NCBI GenBank assembly: GCA_024281675.1
Contig: JAMXAG010000010.1
Location: 16,484 to 80,483 of the forward strand
Length of the DNA stretch: 64,000 bases
Reading direction: 5' to 3'
Origin: Nitrosomonas sp.
GTDB lineage: Bacteria; Pseudomonadota; Gammaproteobacteria; Burkholderiales; Nitrosomonadaceae
Position 1 is the first letter of the stretch; each line of letters starts with the position of its first letter. The position numbers were made by a program, and so were the translations under genes. Under the pieces are notes generated by a model. That model was not told where the DNA came from, made no database searches, and was given only the letters and a program-made list of their open reading frames with translations. Positions 30,301 through 39,867 of this stretch are shown here, one piece after another.

Positions 30301-30564
30301 CAACGCTTTCGGCCGGTCATGATGACCGCTGCAACAACAATACTAGGGTTAGCGCCCTTCTTGACGGCAACAGGACTCGGCTCAGAAGTTCAGAAACCAT
30401 TAGCCATTGTAGTGATTTTTGGCTTGACTACCGCCACTGTAATGACGATGGTCGTTATGCCAATGATTTATCGTTGGTTTGATGACATAACGCCGACAAA
30501 AGAAGATGGAATTGAAGGTGAATCAATCGATGCAAATATAACCACATCATCGGTTACCAAGTAA
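27382..30564 (+). CDS. czcA: Heavy-metal RND efflux pump (CzcA/CusA family)
   Basis: 1060-residue inner-membrane proton antiporter of the heavy-metal efflux (HME) RND family. The N-terminal FPDVTNIQVQV, two periplasmic porter domains and twelve membrane helices are in the usual order. In the fourth helix Asp411 and Glu418 (MVDPTVVVVEN) match the spacing of the D and E that carry protons in CzcA, but Pro412-Thr413 stand where Gly/Ala/Ser are usual. Substrate could be Zn/Co/Cd/Ni or Cu/Ag. It follows czcB by six bases and ends the operon; there is no regulator next to it. Confidence 0.9.
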   Translation: MAAIVRAMLNQRLLVLVLALGLCVAGGFAAKNLTVDAFPDVTNIQVQVATVAIGRSPEEMERLVTVPVEIAMTGLPGLVEMRSMNKSGLSLITLVFTDETDVFFARQLVMERIIDVTPRLIPGITPVLGPVSTGLGEVYQYTIEHPSDGKRPLTEQELMDRRTVQDWVVRPMLRSIRGVAEINSIGGHVKEYQVYVDPNKLRHYDLTLAQVDLALASNNANASGNILALHYEQYLIRGVGLIASLEDIRNIVLKETNGVPIYVRDVANVVFGGEVRQGASIKNGDTESVAGIVMMLRGGNAKEIVGRIKAKVAEINERGILPDGLQIVPFYDRTDLVDGALGTVQSTLMESLILVIVVLSIFLGTVRTSFVVCFTLIITPLVTFMVMNHYGMPANLMSLGGLTIALGMMVDPTVVVVENIYQRLGEAKDTGKSKYNVIVDAVAEVGTPVIFGLIVTVLVFLPLMTLEGMEGKTFSPLAVTISISLFVALLVSLMLSPVLCDYLLKGGSEEDTRIIAVMKNGYLKVFDLASRNQKKTLIIAISALMVAFALFPLLGKSFIPIMKEGAATPVIIRAPSISLDEAIKIETEGMKAIAAIPGVKSVVSKLGRGDTPADPASQNESDPIVDLDLVGSGRTQHEIEEDIRKALTNLPGVNIVISQPIAQRVDEMVTGVRSQVAVKIFGDDLEELRKLSEQVARIVKSTRGARDIRIERLSGQQELTVNIDRRAIARHGLNVSDVNEMIATAVGGKAVTQVFEGERRFTLLLRFPEEFRHDIEAIKELLLRPAITITGNEGGGAGGRLVPLKAVADISVVDGPAIISREFARRRVVVGANVHDRDMGGFVAELQERAAKEIKLPPGYYFVWGGQFENMERAMAKLGIIVPVTLAVIFFLLFMLFNSVKMAILIYLVLPFASVGGVVGLFLTGQYLSVPASVGFIAVWGTSILNGVVLISFVRELRQKGLSIAEATRKACSQRFRPVMMTAATTILGLAPFLTATGLGSEVQKPLAIVVIFGLTTATVMTMVVMPMIYRWFDDITPTKEDGIEGESIDANITTSSVTK

Positions 30565-30577
30565 TTGATCCGACTAA

Positions 30578-31846
30578 TTAATTACTACTCAAAGAAGACT
30601 TTGATTGAGCGGCTTCCCGAATGGCAATCAGCAGCGTATGGTCCAAATAACCATCAGCAATACGCTGTGTACTCTGTTGAAAATGACTGATAGCCTGACG
30701 GGTGGCAGATCCAAGTACCCCATCAATCTCACCGGCATCGATACCCAGCGTGAGCAAATCCTTTTGCAGTTGACGTATTTGTTCGCGTGTTATTTTTATA
30801 GCATCGGACAGTGGTAAGCGGTGTAATGCATTACCCCCTGCAATTCGATCGGCCAGATGCCCCACTGAAATGGCATAGTATTCCGAGCGATTCCAGCGCA
30901 TAATGACCTGGAAATTCCTGGTTACTAGAAATGCCGGTCCTTGATGGCCTGAGGGAATCAATAGCGCTGTTTTTTGCTCGCTCAATGGCAACGGAGCTCC
31001 TGACGCAGTCAGCACGCCCAATTTTGCCCATTCTGATTGGCTTAGCATTTGCCCTCTTCCAGCCAAAGTATAATCAAATGTTTCTGGCAATCTAACTTCC
31101 TGCCCCCATTCCAATCCAGGAATCCATCCCACTTGACGTAAAAAATTTGCCGCCGAACCAAAAGCATCCGATACGCTGCCCCATAAATCACGACGGCCAT
31201 CACCATCCATATCCTTGGCATAATGTAAAAAAGTAGAAGGCATGAATTGCATATGCCCCATAGCGCCAGCCCATGAACCAATCATGCGTTCTGGCATGAT
31301 ATCGCCCGCATCAATGATACGCATTGCATTGATCAATTCTTGGGTAAAAAAAGTGCTGCGTCGTGAATCGCAAGCTAGTGTCGCCAAAGAGTCGGTGATT
31401 CTCCAGTCGCCAAAATGACTACCATAACTTGTTTCCAGTCCCCAAAATGAAACCAGATAGTGTCCCGGAATACCTGTTTCTTTTTGTATTTGATTCAATA
31501 GCTCACGGTGTCGATTTAATAGTTCTCGTCCGCGCTGCACACGTTCTTCATTGATACGTACATTGAAATAATTTGCGAAAGTCTGCGAAAATTCGGGTTG
31601 ACGCCGATCTAACTCAATGATTCTGGGTATTTGCTTGACTCTGCTTAACGTTTGTGAAATAGCTTGGTCCGAAACACCTTCTGTTTTGGCGCGCTCAGCT
31701 ATACGAGCCACACATGTATCAAAATCTTTGGTCGGATTGCTCTCTAACACTGTGTTTTGCGCCATTACTCCAAAAGATAATAGCAATGTAACACTGAGCG
31801 CATTTTTCCCGATACGTTTAGTCAGCAACCGAATTTTATTATTCAT
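30578..31846 (-). CDS. Lytic murein transglycosylase B family, with peptidoglycan-binding domain
   Basis: 422 residues from the ATG at 31846; an in-frame GTG at 31876 would add ten residues. A signal peptide is followed by a MltB-type lytic transglycosylase domain (about 40-330) with the catalytic Glu in LVSFWGLETSYG (Glu138) and the family stretch SWAGAMGHMQFMPST, then a C-terminal peptidoglycan-binding domain (LQKDLLTLGIDAGEIDGVLG, about 360-415). It cleaves glycan strands, leaving anhydro ends. Convergent with czcA and divided from fur by about 50 bases. Confidence 0.86.
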   Translation of the reverse strand: MNNKIRLLTKRIGKNALSVTLLLSFGVMAQNTVLESNPTKDFDTCVARIAERAKTEGVSDQAISQTLSRVKQIPRIIELDRRQPEFSQTFANYFNVRINEERVQRGRELLNRHRELLNQIQKETGIPGHYLVSFWGLETSYGSHFGDWRITDSLATLACDSRRSTFFTQELINAMRIIDAGDIMPERMIGSWAGAMGHMQFMPSTFLHYAKDMDGDGRRDLWGSVSDAFGSAANFLRQVGWIPGLEWGQEVRLPETFDYTLAGRGQMLSQSEWAKLGVLTASGAPLPLSEQKTALLIPSGHQGPAFLVTRNFQVIMRWNRSEYYAISVGHLADRIAGGNALHRLPLSDAIKITREQIRQLQKDLLTLGIDAGEIDGVLGSATRQAISHFQQSTQRIADGYLDHTLLIAIREAAQSKSSLSSN

Positions 31847-31896
31847 TTTTAATTCAAGACATCGCAGTAAGCTCACAATAGATAGTTACACGGCAA

Positions 31897-32340
31897 CTAT
31901 TTTCGGCGATCAGTGCAATCGGTTTTTATGCAATCCGCATAGAGAGATAAAGAATGCTCTTGCAATTTAAATCCGCGTTCCTTGGCAACGGCCATTTGAC
32001 GTTTTTCGATCTCGGCATCATAAAACTCTTCCACTTTGCCACATTGTAAGCATACCAAATGATCGTGATGGCCATCACTTTTAAGCTCAAATACCGCCTT
32101 ACCACTTTCAAAATGATGGCGCTCCAGTAATCCGGCTTGCTCAAACTGAGTTAAAACACGATACACTGTGGCCAAACCGATATCTTCACCCTCATTGAGT
32201 AATTCTTTATAAACATCTTCAGCTGACAAATGACGCACACTACTCTGCTCAAACAGATTTAATATTTTGAGCCGCGGTAAGGTGGTTTTAAGACCGGTAT
32301 TTTTAAGACCAATAGATTTCAGATCAGCAGAATTGCCCAT
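31897..32340 (-). CDS. fur: Ferric uptake regulator
   Basis: 147 residues from ATG 32340, chosen for the AGAGGTAA ribosome site. It represses iron-uptake genes when bound to Fe(II). The winged-helix part ([25 protein letters not shown]) and the metal-binding HHDHLVC motif ([11 protein letters not shown]... [14 protein letters not shown]) are present, with a C-terminal cysteine region ([11 protein letters not shown]). Length fits Fur. It diverges from bamE with 79 bases between, which is a common fur-bamE arrangement in betaproteobacteria. Confidence 0.95.
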   Translation of the reverse strand: MGNSADLKSIGLKNTGLKTTLPRLKILNLFEQSSVRHLSAEDVYKELLNEGEDIGLATVYRVLTQFEQAGLLERHHFESGKAVFELKSDGHHDHLVCLQCGKVEEFYDAEIEKRQMAVAKERGFKLQEHSLSLYADCIKTDCTDRRK

Positions 32341-32419
32341 ACGTATTACCTCTGTTGATAAATTTATTTGTTGTATCATATAGTGCTATGCTCACTTTGG
32401 AAACATCAATATTTACAAT

Positions 32420-32836
32420 ATGACCGCAAAGGCATGTATTCTGTTTGTTTTGCTATTTACCGGATGTTCTTACTTACCGCCAATTCCTTATCGAATTGAT
32501 GTGCAGCAAGGTAATGTAGTTACAGACGAAATGATCGAAATGCTCAAGCCAGGCATGACGAAATCTCAAGTTCTGTTTGTGATGGGATCACCATTGATCG
32601 TCGATGCATTCCGTGAGAATCGCTGGGATTATGTCTATATTTTTCGCGATAAAGGTAAACTTTCTGAACAAAAAAGATTAACCATTTTCTTTGAAAATGA
32701 GCTCTTAACGAGCATTGAAAGCCACCAAGTTTATCCCAAAGATAAAACAAAAAAGGACCCTATCAAAATTGAACATGTGGAAAAAAACAGCAAAGATCCT
32801 AATAGCCCCAGTTTCAGCAATATAGAAACGAAATAA
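32420..32836 (+). CDS. bamE: Outer membrane assembly lipoprotein BamE
   Basis: 138 residues. The signal peptide ends in the lipobox FTGC (Cys16), and the mature protein has the SmpA/OmlA pattern YRIDVQQGNVVTDEMIEMLKPGMTKSQVLFVMGSPLIVDAF and WDYVY. BamE stabilises the BAM complex that inserts outer-membrane proteins. The C-terminal tail (about 100-138) is Lys/Asn rich and low complexity. It diverges from fur and precedes dapB by 78 bases. Confidence 0.93.
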   Translation: MTAKACILFVLLFTGCSYLPPIPYRIDVQQGNVVTDEMIEMLKPGMTKSQVLFVMGSPLIVDAFRENRWDYVYIFRDKGKLSEQKRLTIFFENELLTSIESHQVYPKDKTKKDPIKIEHVEKNSKDPNSPSFSNIETK

Positions 32837-32872
32837 CTTCGAAGTTTCAATTAATTTGTATTGTTACATTGA

Positions 32873-33715
<843 letters not shown>

Positions 33716-33745
33716 TCCTAAATCTTTACAGATACTAACGGTGAA

Positions 33746-34582
33746 ATGGCCACGTATGCGATCGGCGATCTTCAAGGTTGCTTTAAACCCTTTTTGGAAC
33801 TGTTAGACCGGATTCACTTTGATCCCAAGCTAGATAGATTATGGCTGGTTGGCGACATCGTCAATCGCGGTCCAAATTCATTAGAGTTGTTGCAATTTAT
33901 CAAACAAATGGATGAGACAAATCACTGCGTAATCACCGTCTTGGGGAACCATGATCTGCATCTACTGATGGTGGCTGCAAAAATATCGCAACAACGGTCT
34001 GGCGATACCCTTCAGCCGCTATTGGATGCTCCGGATTGTGAAGACTTGCTCTATTGGTTACGCCATCAGCGCTTGTTTTATCATGAAGGTAATTTTGCCA
34101 TGGTACATGCCGGCCTGTTACCTTCATGGACAATTCCACAGGCTGCGCAACTTGCACAAGAAGTCGAGCACATATTACAGCAAGACGATTATTCTCAGCA
34201 GTGTATACAACTATACGGCAACGAACCCAGAGTCTGGCAAGAAAAATGGACGGGCTCCGAACGTTTGCGCGTAATCGTCAATGCTATGACGCGCATGCGC
34301 GTGTGTACTTCGGATGGTGCCATGAATTTTTCCTTTAAAGGCGATTTGCAATCCATTCCGCTTGATTATTTACCTTGGTTTGACTTACCCAATCGCGCAA
34401 GTAGTCAACACACGATTGTTTGTGGTCACTGGTCAGCACTCGGATTGTATCAACGGGAAAATCTCATTGCGTTAGATAGTGGATGCGTTTGGGGAAAACA
34501 ACTATCTGCGGTCAGATTGGAAGATCGGAAATTGTTTCAGGTTGCTTGTGACGAACAGGCAATAGCAGTATTTCTGCAATAG
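33746..34582 (+). CDS. apaH: Symmetrical diadenosine tetraphosphatase
   Basis: 278 residues, cytoplasmic calcineurin-like phosphatase that splits Ap4A into two ADP. The metallophosphoesterase motifs GDLQGC, GDIVNRGPNS and GNHD(L) are in place near residues 7, 34 and 66, with later His residues (HAGL, CGHWSALG). Length fits ApaH. It follows dapB by 30 bases. Its 3' end overlaps the convergent plsC-like gene by 71 bases. Confidence 0.95.
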   Translation: MATYAIGDLQGCFKPFLELLDRIHFDPKLDRLWLVGDIVNRGPNSLELLQFIKQMDETNHCVITVLGNHDLHLLMVAAKISQQRSGDTLQPLLDAPDCEDLLYWLRHQRLFYHEGNFAMVHAGLLPSWTIPQAAQLAQEVEHILQQDDYSQQCIQLYGNEPRVWQEKWTGSERLRVIVNAMTRMRVCTSDGAMNFSFKGDLQSIPLDYLPWFDLPNRASSQHTIVCGHWSALGLYQRENLIALDSGCVWGKQLSAVRLEDRKLFQVACDEQAIAVFLQ

Positions 34583-35303
34583 CATTTTCTGACATTCGAG
34601 CCAGTTCGCGGCGATTCTTCATGCCACCCGGAATTGGCTCACAAAAGAACAACTCCGTGTCAATATGTGGTTGCGCTAAAATTTGTTGCAAGGACAAAAT
34701 CAATGACGGATCGATATAAGCTGCTTCGGAACAAATATCGCCATCAGCATTCCGGTAACGCATAGCCACGGGGCAAACCAATGCATCGGCAGTCACCGCA
34801 GATTGCAACAACGAAGCATGAAAATGATTCAAATAAGTACCATCTGCTGTAGTTCCCTCAGGAAATAAAACCACACGCTCACCGGCCTCCAATACTTCAC
34901 AAACATGTTGATTGATCCGCATCGTGTCATTACGTTGCGTCCGTTTTATGAACAATGTACCTGTATTTTTGCACAATGTCCCCAGTATCGGCCACGTTGC
35001 AATCTCCGATTTAGCGACGAAACGAGTCGGGCACACAGCCATCAACACGCAGACATCTAACCAAGAAACATGATTGGCCACTAACAGTGCCCGTGGTATG
35101 TCTACTCCTGGCGGCTTTCCATGGCAATGCAGCTTAATATTAAGTAATGTCAGTAATTCGACGGCCCATCTTTGCATCATTCGCTGTTGATAATGTAAAA
35201 GCACATGCGGATAGATCAATGATTGAATGACTCCAGAAAACACGTGCAAAATTAAGCGAATTATTCTAATAACGCGCAACAGCATAGGCGTTTGTTTATG
35301 CAT
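34512..35303 (-). CDS. plsC: 1-acyl-sn-glycerol-3-phosphate acyltransferase
   Basis: 263 residues. It adds the second acyl chain in phosphatidic acid synthesis at the inner membrane. The catalytic NHVSWLD (NHx4D) and the FPEGTT substrate motif are both present at the normal spacing; a hydrophobic N-terminal stretch (about 10-30) anchors it. Its last 71 bases overlap apaH on the other strand, so the C-terminal 23 residues are coded antisense to ApaH. PlsC paralogues acting on other acyl acceptors are possible. Confidence 0.88.
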   Translation of the reverse strand: MHKQTPMLLRVIRIIRLILHVFSGVIQSLIYPHVLLHYQQRMMQRWAVELLTLLNIKLHCHGKPPGVDIPRALLVANHVSWLDVCVLMAVCPTRFVAKSEIATWPILGTLCKNTGTLFIKRTQRNDTMRINQHVCEVLEAGERVVLFPEGTTADGTYLNHFHASLLQSAVTADALVCPVAMRYRNADGDICSEAAYIDPSLILSLQQILAQPHIDTELFFCEPIPGGMKNRRELARMSENAIAEILLLPVRHKQPETISDLPI

Positions 35304-35693
35304 GACGTTGTATCTTAATTGGAAAGATTGTTAAAAATGATGATTGCGATGAGGCACTTACATTAAAATCTCTTGAATATCTTTTATTCAAAACATCAAT
35401 GTGTTATTATTGTATTGTTAATGTTTTTTCTTATAGGAAAATTATAACTTGTTATAATATAAATGGTTTTTCTAAAAAATAGAATGCTATATTTTAAACA
35501 ATAAATAATTCAAATGATCTTGTCACGCTTGCAAATCTTCAGTCTTTTGCATCATGCAATTTCACTGTAGATTAGTGATAACGTATCAATCAATTGAATG
35601 TAGTTATTATTGCTACGTTCAGTGCTTATTTTCTCAGTTTCATTCAAACCAGTGTTGCAAAAATTTTATAAACTCTTTCTTGGGAGATCAGCA
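35304..35693. other. AT-rich upstream region of pbpG
   Basis: About 390 bases without a supported gene. The middle (35440-35520) is very AT rich with a TATAAT at about 35454. TTGCAT-C-ATGCAA (35547-35559) is a 13-base dyad that could be an operator. A GGGAG ribosome site lies at 35682-35686. Confidence 0.4.
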
Positions 35694-36572
35694 ATGATGA
35701 ATCCAAAGGTTCTCTTATCCTTGGTGCTATTATTTTTTGCTCATACAGTCTTTGCATTACCCAACAAACTGGAAATTAAATCGCAAGCAGCGCTGATTTA
35801 TGATACGCAGAATAAACGCATTTTATACAATAAGAATGCTGATAAAGTGATGCCGATCGCATCTATCACTAAATTGATGGCCGCGATGGTTAGCCTTGAT
35901 GCACGCTTACCTTTGAACGAGCGAATCACCATTACTGCAGCGGATGTAGACAGGCTTAGGCACAGCTCGTCGCGTTTGTCGGTCGGAAGTACCTACGCGC
36001 GCCATGAACTATTACGATTATCACTGATGTCCTCAGAAAATCGTGCGGCGGCGGCGTTAGCGCGCACTTACCCCGGTGGTACTCAAGCATTTGTCCGTGC
36101 CATGAATCACAAAGCTCAAAAAATTGGCATGACCAACAGCCGATTTGCCGATGCGACCGGCTTGAACCAGGGCAATGTTTCTACCGCGCGGGATTTGGCA
36201 AAACTGGTCATCGCTTCGAATCATTATGTTGTCATTCGTGATTTTTCAACCACCGCGCAACATCGCGTCGCACGAAACAATAACCGAGGTCAAATACAAT
36301 TCGTTAACTCAAACAGTCTGGTCCGCAATCAAGATTGGCAAATCGACGTTTCTAAAACTGGTTATATAAATGCTGCCGGCCGCTGCCTAGTCATGAAAGC
36401 CGATATTTCTGGTGACCCTATGGTCATTGTATTACTCAACTCATGGGGTAAAAATACACGTATTGGAGATGCCAACCGTATGAAAAAATGGATAGAAGCC
36501 AATCACTCAACTCGTAACAAACACCACAGAGTCAAGCATCAACCTACACCGAATCAATTCGCCAAACTATAA
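35694..36572 (+). CDS. pbpG: D-Ala-D-Ala endopeptidase (PBP7/PbpG type)
   Basis: 292 residues from ATG 35694, selected for the GGGAG ribosome site; a longer frame from 35610 has no such site. A signal peptide (ending FA-LPN) is followed by the serine DD-peptidase motifs S57-I-T-K60, SEN and KTG (in SKTGYI), without the PBP5 C-terminal domain. It cuts D-Ala-DAP cross-links in the periplasm. The tail (NKHHRVKHQPTPNQF) is short and basic. It converges on the M32 gene with a 19-base overlap. Confidence 0.88.
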   Translation: MMNPKVLLSLVLLFFAHTVFALPNKLEIKSQAALIYDTQNKRILYNKNADKVMPIASITKLMAAMVSLDARLPLNERITITAADVDRLRHSSSRLSVGSTYARHELLRLSLMSSENRAAAALARTYPGGTQAFVRAMNHKAQKIGMTNSRFADATGLNQGNVSTARDLAKLVIASNHYVVIRDFSTTAQHRVARNNNRGQIQFVNSNSLVRNQDWQIDVSKTGYINAAGRCLVMKADISGDPMVIVLLNSWGKNTRIGDANRMKKWIEANHSTRNKHHRVKHQPTPNQFAKL

Positions 36573-38062
36573 ATTGCACTATATTTGTTTACTAGATATT
36601 CCATAAAATAATCAGGATTTAATGGTTCTCCAGTAACTTTTAACACAAGCTCTTGTGGCGTAAGTAATCTACCTTGGCTATGAATCTTCTGATTCAGCCA
36701 TTGACGGATTGGCCCAAAATTACCTGTAGCAATATATTGCTCCGTATCCGGTTGTTCGCTTAATAGCGTATGATAAAATTGGCATGCGTACATAGCACCT
36801 AACGTATACGAAGGAAAATATCCAAACGCACCGCCACTCCAATGCGAATCCTGCAATACTCCGAGAGTATCAGTAGGCGGCTTAATCGCTAAGTACTTTT
36901 CCATCAATTCGTTCCAGATTTGCGGTAAATCATCGACCTGCATTGAATCATCAAATAAACCCTTCTCGATTTCATAGCGCAAAATGACATGCAACGGATA
37001 GGTAATTTCATCGGCCTCAACGCGAATAAAATCTGGCTTACAAACATTCAATGCACGATAAAATCCATCAACTGTAACGGATGTGAAATTATTGGGAAAA
37101 GTTGTTTTAAACAATTCAAAATAATGTGAACAAAAAGGCCTACTTTGCCCAATCATACGTTCCCAGAACAACGATTGCGATTCATGAATACCCATTGTTA
37201 ACGATTCAGAGACAGGTAAATCACCTAATTCATAGGGTCGTCCTTGTTCGTACAGTGCGTGACCAGTTTCATGAATAATAGAATACAACGACTCGATAAA
37301 ATTGTTGGTTTTATACCGCGTGGTAATGCGCACATCAGTCGGATGGCTGCCACCGCAAAATGGATGCACAGAAACATCCATCCGCCCCCGATCAAAACTA
37401 AAACCAATATCTTGGCTGATTTTACGTGCTAACGCTTCCTGCTTATCCAAAGCAAATTGCCCTTGCATAAAGGAAGTATCTGGCTGCGCCGCGCTATCTT
37501 GTATTTCTTGAATCAATGGAATCAAATGCTGCTTCAAACGTTCAAAGATTGGCGTAATCATCGCCATCGTTGTGCCACGTTCAAACAAATCGATATTGGC
37601 ATCATAGGGTTGCAACTCGGGTGACACGCACTGCGCCCACTCCTTTTTTAATAGCAGGAAGTGTTTCAGAACCGGTGCAAAATCTGTAAAACGATTTTCT
37701 TTACGCGTTTGTACCCAGATACCATGCCCTCTTGATCCTAATTCAGCCAATTCTTGCACCAGCCGCTTAGGGACTTTCGTTTCCAGATCATAGCTACGCT
37801 GCGCCTCACGAATATTGCATTGCTCAACTGAACTTAAAGCCACAACAGGATTATTCATCAAGTGATCCAGACATTCACCCAGCATCGGATCGGTCATCCG
37901 TTCATGAATCACGCCAGCCAAAGTCGAAAGCTGCTTGGCGCGTGCTTCACCAGCACCCGCTGGCATCACTACCTCTTGATCCCATCCTAACGTACTCATC
38001 ACGCCATTCAGATGCGTGATTTCTTCCAGTTTTTGTACCAATTGCTGATAATGCTGTTTCAT
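36554..38062 (-). CDS. Carboxypeptidase M32 (Taq type)
   Basis: 502-residue zinc metallocarboxypeptidase. The HETGH motif (about residues 265-269) is in the normal SIIHETGHALYEQG context, with the later Glu ligand in GIHESQSLFWE; the family segments DVRITTRY, SLTMG and EKGLF are also seen. It removes C-terminal residues, with broad specificity, in the cytoplasm. Length is normal (about 500). It converges with pbpG and diverges from hemJ by 100 bases. Confidence 0.93.
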   Translation of the reverse strand: MKQHYQQLVQKLEEITHLNGVMSTLGWDQEVVMPAGAGEARAKQLSTLAGVIHERMTDPMLGECLDHLMNNPVVALSSVEQCNIREAQRSYDLETKVPKRLVQELAELGSRGHGIWVQTRKENRFTDFAPVLKHFLLLKKEWAQCVSPELQPYDANIDLFERGTTMAMITPIFERLKQHLIPLIQEIQDSAAQPDTSFMQGQFALDKQEALARKISQDIGFSFDRGRMDVSVHPFCGGSHPTDVRITTRYKTNNFIESLYSIIHETGHALYEQGRPYELGDLPVSESLTMGIHESQSLFWERMIGQSRPFCSHYFELFKTTFPNNFTSVTVDGFYRALNVCKPDFIRVEADEITYPLHVILRYEIEKGLFDDSMQVDDLPQIWNELMEKYLAIKPPTDTLGVLQDSHWSGGAFGYFPSYTLGAMYACQFYHTLLSEQPDTEQYIATGNFGPIRQWLNQKIHSQGRLLTPQELVLKVTGEPLNPDYFMEYLVNKYSAIYSLAN

Positions 38063-38162
38063 CGCTGTCCTATTTCCATCTCAAAAATACAAACACATGG
38101 CACTTGATCACCAAGCTGAGTATCATAGCAACTTTATTTGATCATTAACTGCCGACATTACT

Positions 38163-38603
38163 ATGCTTTGGATTAAATCGCTCCACATCATTTTTATGGT
38201 GACCTGGTTCGCCGGATTATTCTATCTGCCGCGTCTATTTGTCTATCACGCCCTTTGCGAAGACCAACCTGGCAAAGAGCGTTTCAAAATTATGGAGCGC
38301 AAGCTGTATTATGGCATCATGACACCCGGTGCTGTTCTCACCATCGTATTCGGCGTATGGCTTTGGCTGGGGTATGGATTTAGCGGTGCTTGGCTACATG
38401 CCAAACTAGCATTGGTTGCAGTATTAATTCTCTACCATTATTACTGTGGAAAATATGTCACCGCATTTAAAAACAATGCCAATCAGCATGGTCATGTATT
38501 TTACCGTTGGTTTAATGAATTTCCAGTGTTGGTTCTATTTGCGGTAGTTATTTTAGTGGTAGTTAAGCCCGATTTAGTACAGTTGATATACCCCCAAGGG
38601 TAA
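38163..38603 (+). CDS. hemJ: Protoporphyrinogen oxidase HemJ
   Basis: 146 residues, four transmembrane helices. The family pattern LWIKSLHIIFMVTWFAGLFYLPRLFVYHA with the conserved His10-like residue, the KLYYGIMTPG segment and LHAKLALV with the second conserved His and Lys are present, and the R-W-F-N-E-F-P tail matches. HemJ oxidises protoporphyrinogen IX in haem synthesis, which suits a cytochrome-rich cell. It stands alone. Confidence 0.92.
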   Translation: MLWIKSLHIIFMVTWFAGLFYLPRLFVYHALCEDQPGKERFKIMERKLYYGIMTPGAVLTIVFGVWLWLGYGFSGAWLHAKLALVAVLILYHYYCGKYVTAFKNNANQHGHVFYRWFNEFPVLVLFAVVILVVVKPDLVQLIYPQG

Positions 38604-39005
38604 AGATTGGTTGCATCGAGTTGATATAAGTCGATTATTGAACTAGAAATTGATGAATCTATGCTACAAGGAATTGGGTAAAAGATGTTAGTTATTCGAC
38701 TGTCATTTTTCCGAAACAATTTTATAGGCAAATATTCAAACCAACGGTTCATTATCCATTCCGATGACCAATAATCAAGCTTCAATGTCTCTTATTTGTC
38801 CCGTTTTCTCCTCGTAAATAGCAGTCATCCTTTGTGTTTGTCGCCAGATTGCAAGATTTTGATCGGTAAGAATCGAGGGCTGAATAATATCAGGTGACTT
38901 AAACCGATTTTTCTGCCTATGTGCTCATCCCTAGTTTCTATAGTACAGCCCATACAACAAATATACAAATTAATACGCACACTGTCGAGAAATGGCTGAT
39001 TAACG
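38604..39005. other. Junction between hemJ and the first IS5 remnant
   Basis: About 400 bases with no intact gene. A minus-strand frame at about 38790-38945 (with PSILTDQNLAIWRQTQ, then ending QIRDIEA-stop) looks like the C-terminal end of an unidentified protein. I cannot find the left terminal repeat of the IS5 element here, so the insertion is 5' truncated or diverged. Confidence 0.35.
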
Positions 39006-39655
39006 TTGTCGTTAGTCGCTGCCAATGCGACACTACAGATTGAGTCAGCGGCACGCCCTAAAAAGACCATCACATTGGAGGTAGATGCCGAAGGTAAAAC
39101 TATTCAATTTAAAAATAACAGTCAGCCTGGAATCAGCTGTACCGAAGAACAAAGTGCGGATCCGGATGCGACTTGGCTAAAGAAAAGCAAGAAGTCGCAG
39201 TTTGGCTACCGCAGTTACCTGGTGGTAGACGCACAAGACGGCTATGTGCGCGGGGTTCACATTACTCCTGCCTGAAATGATGCATTTCGAAGCAGCTATC
39301 GATGGTGCGCATATCGAGGCGAATCGAGTGTATACCGACAAGGGATCCGCCAGCAACGCCAATCGGCAGTTTCTAAGAAAGCAAAAGATCAAGAGCATCG
39401 CGCGTACAAGAACAAACCACTCTCGGCACGCCAGAAGCTGGCGAATCAATTGATCAGCAAAAACACTATATTATCGAACAGTATTTCGGCGCAATCAAAC
39501 GCCTATTCAGAATGGGACGTGCAAGCTACTTCGGTACGGTAAAAGTCAACGCCCAAGTCATACTGAAAAGTATCTGCATGAATCTGAAAAAAGCAGCCAA
39601 CAAAATCTTCGTAGATCAACCATTAAGGGAAGCAATCCGTCCAAATGTTGCATAA
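39006..39655 (+). pseudogene. IS5-family transposase, copy 1, multiply frameshifted
   Basis: Three frames together give a DDE transposase of the IS5 family: DATWLKKSKKSQFGYRSYLVVDAQDGYVRGVH in the first, FEAAIDGAHIEANRVYTDKG in the second, and YIIEQYFGAIKRLFRMGR (catalytic Glu region) to the stop at 39653-39655 in the third. Compared with copy 2, it lacks about 10 bases near 39390 and one A in the AAAAA run near 39461, which explains two of the shifts. The N-terminal part is lost or diverged. Confidence 0.78.
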
Positions 39656-39768
39656 GGGGAAAAACTCCCCTAAAAAAAGGAAAAAAACTTCACTTTCTAC
39701 CAAAATGATACCTGTCGCACGTCATTTGGAAATTTTTCTCTGTCATCTCGCGGTTGTGCAGAGGTCTT
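39006..39768 (+). mobile_element. IS5-family element remnant, copy 1
   Basis: It spans the broken transposase and a 3' tail ending in CGGTTGTGCAGAGGTCTT at about 39751-39768, shared with the end of copy 2 (46338-46355); this is the probable right inverted repeat. The matching left repeat was not found. Confidence 0.7.
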
Positions 39769-39867
39769 TATTAGGCCATCAACACACCAAAAATATGGTC
39801 ATCGCCTGAAATCCCAGGCGCAACTGCGATATTAATGTTGCCAGATCATCTCCGCAGTATGTATGGG

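Noticed and set aside
32341-32419. Fur box between fur and bamE
   Set aside because: No sequence close to the GATAATGATAATCATTATC pattern was found there.
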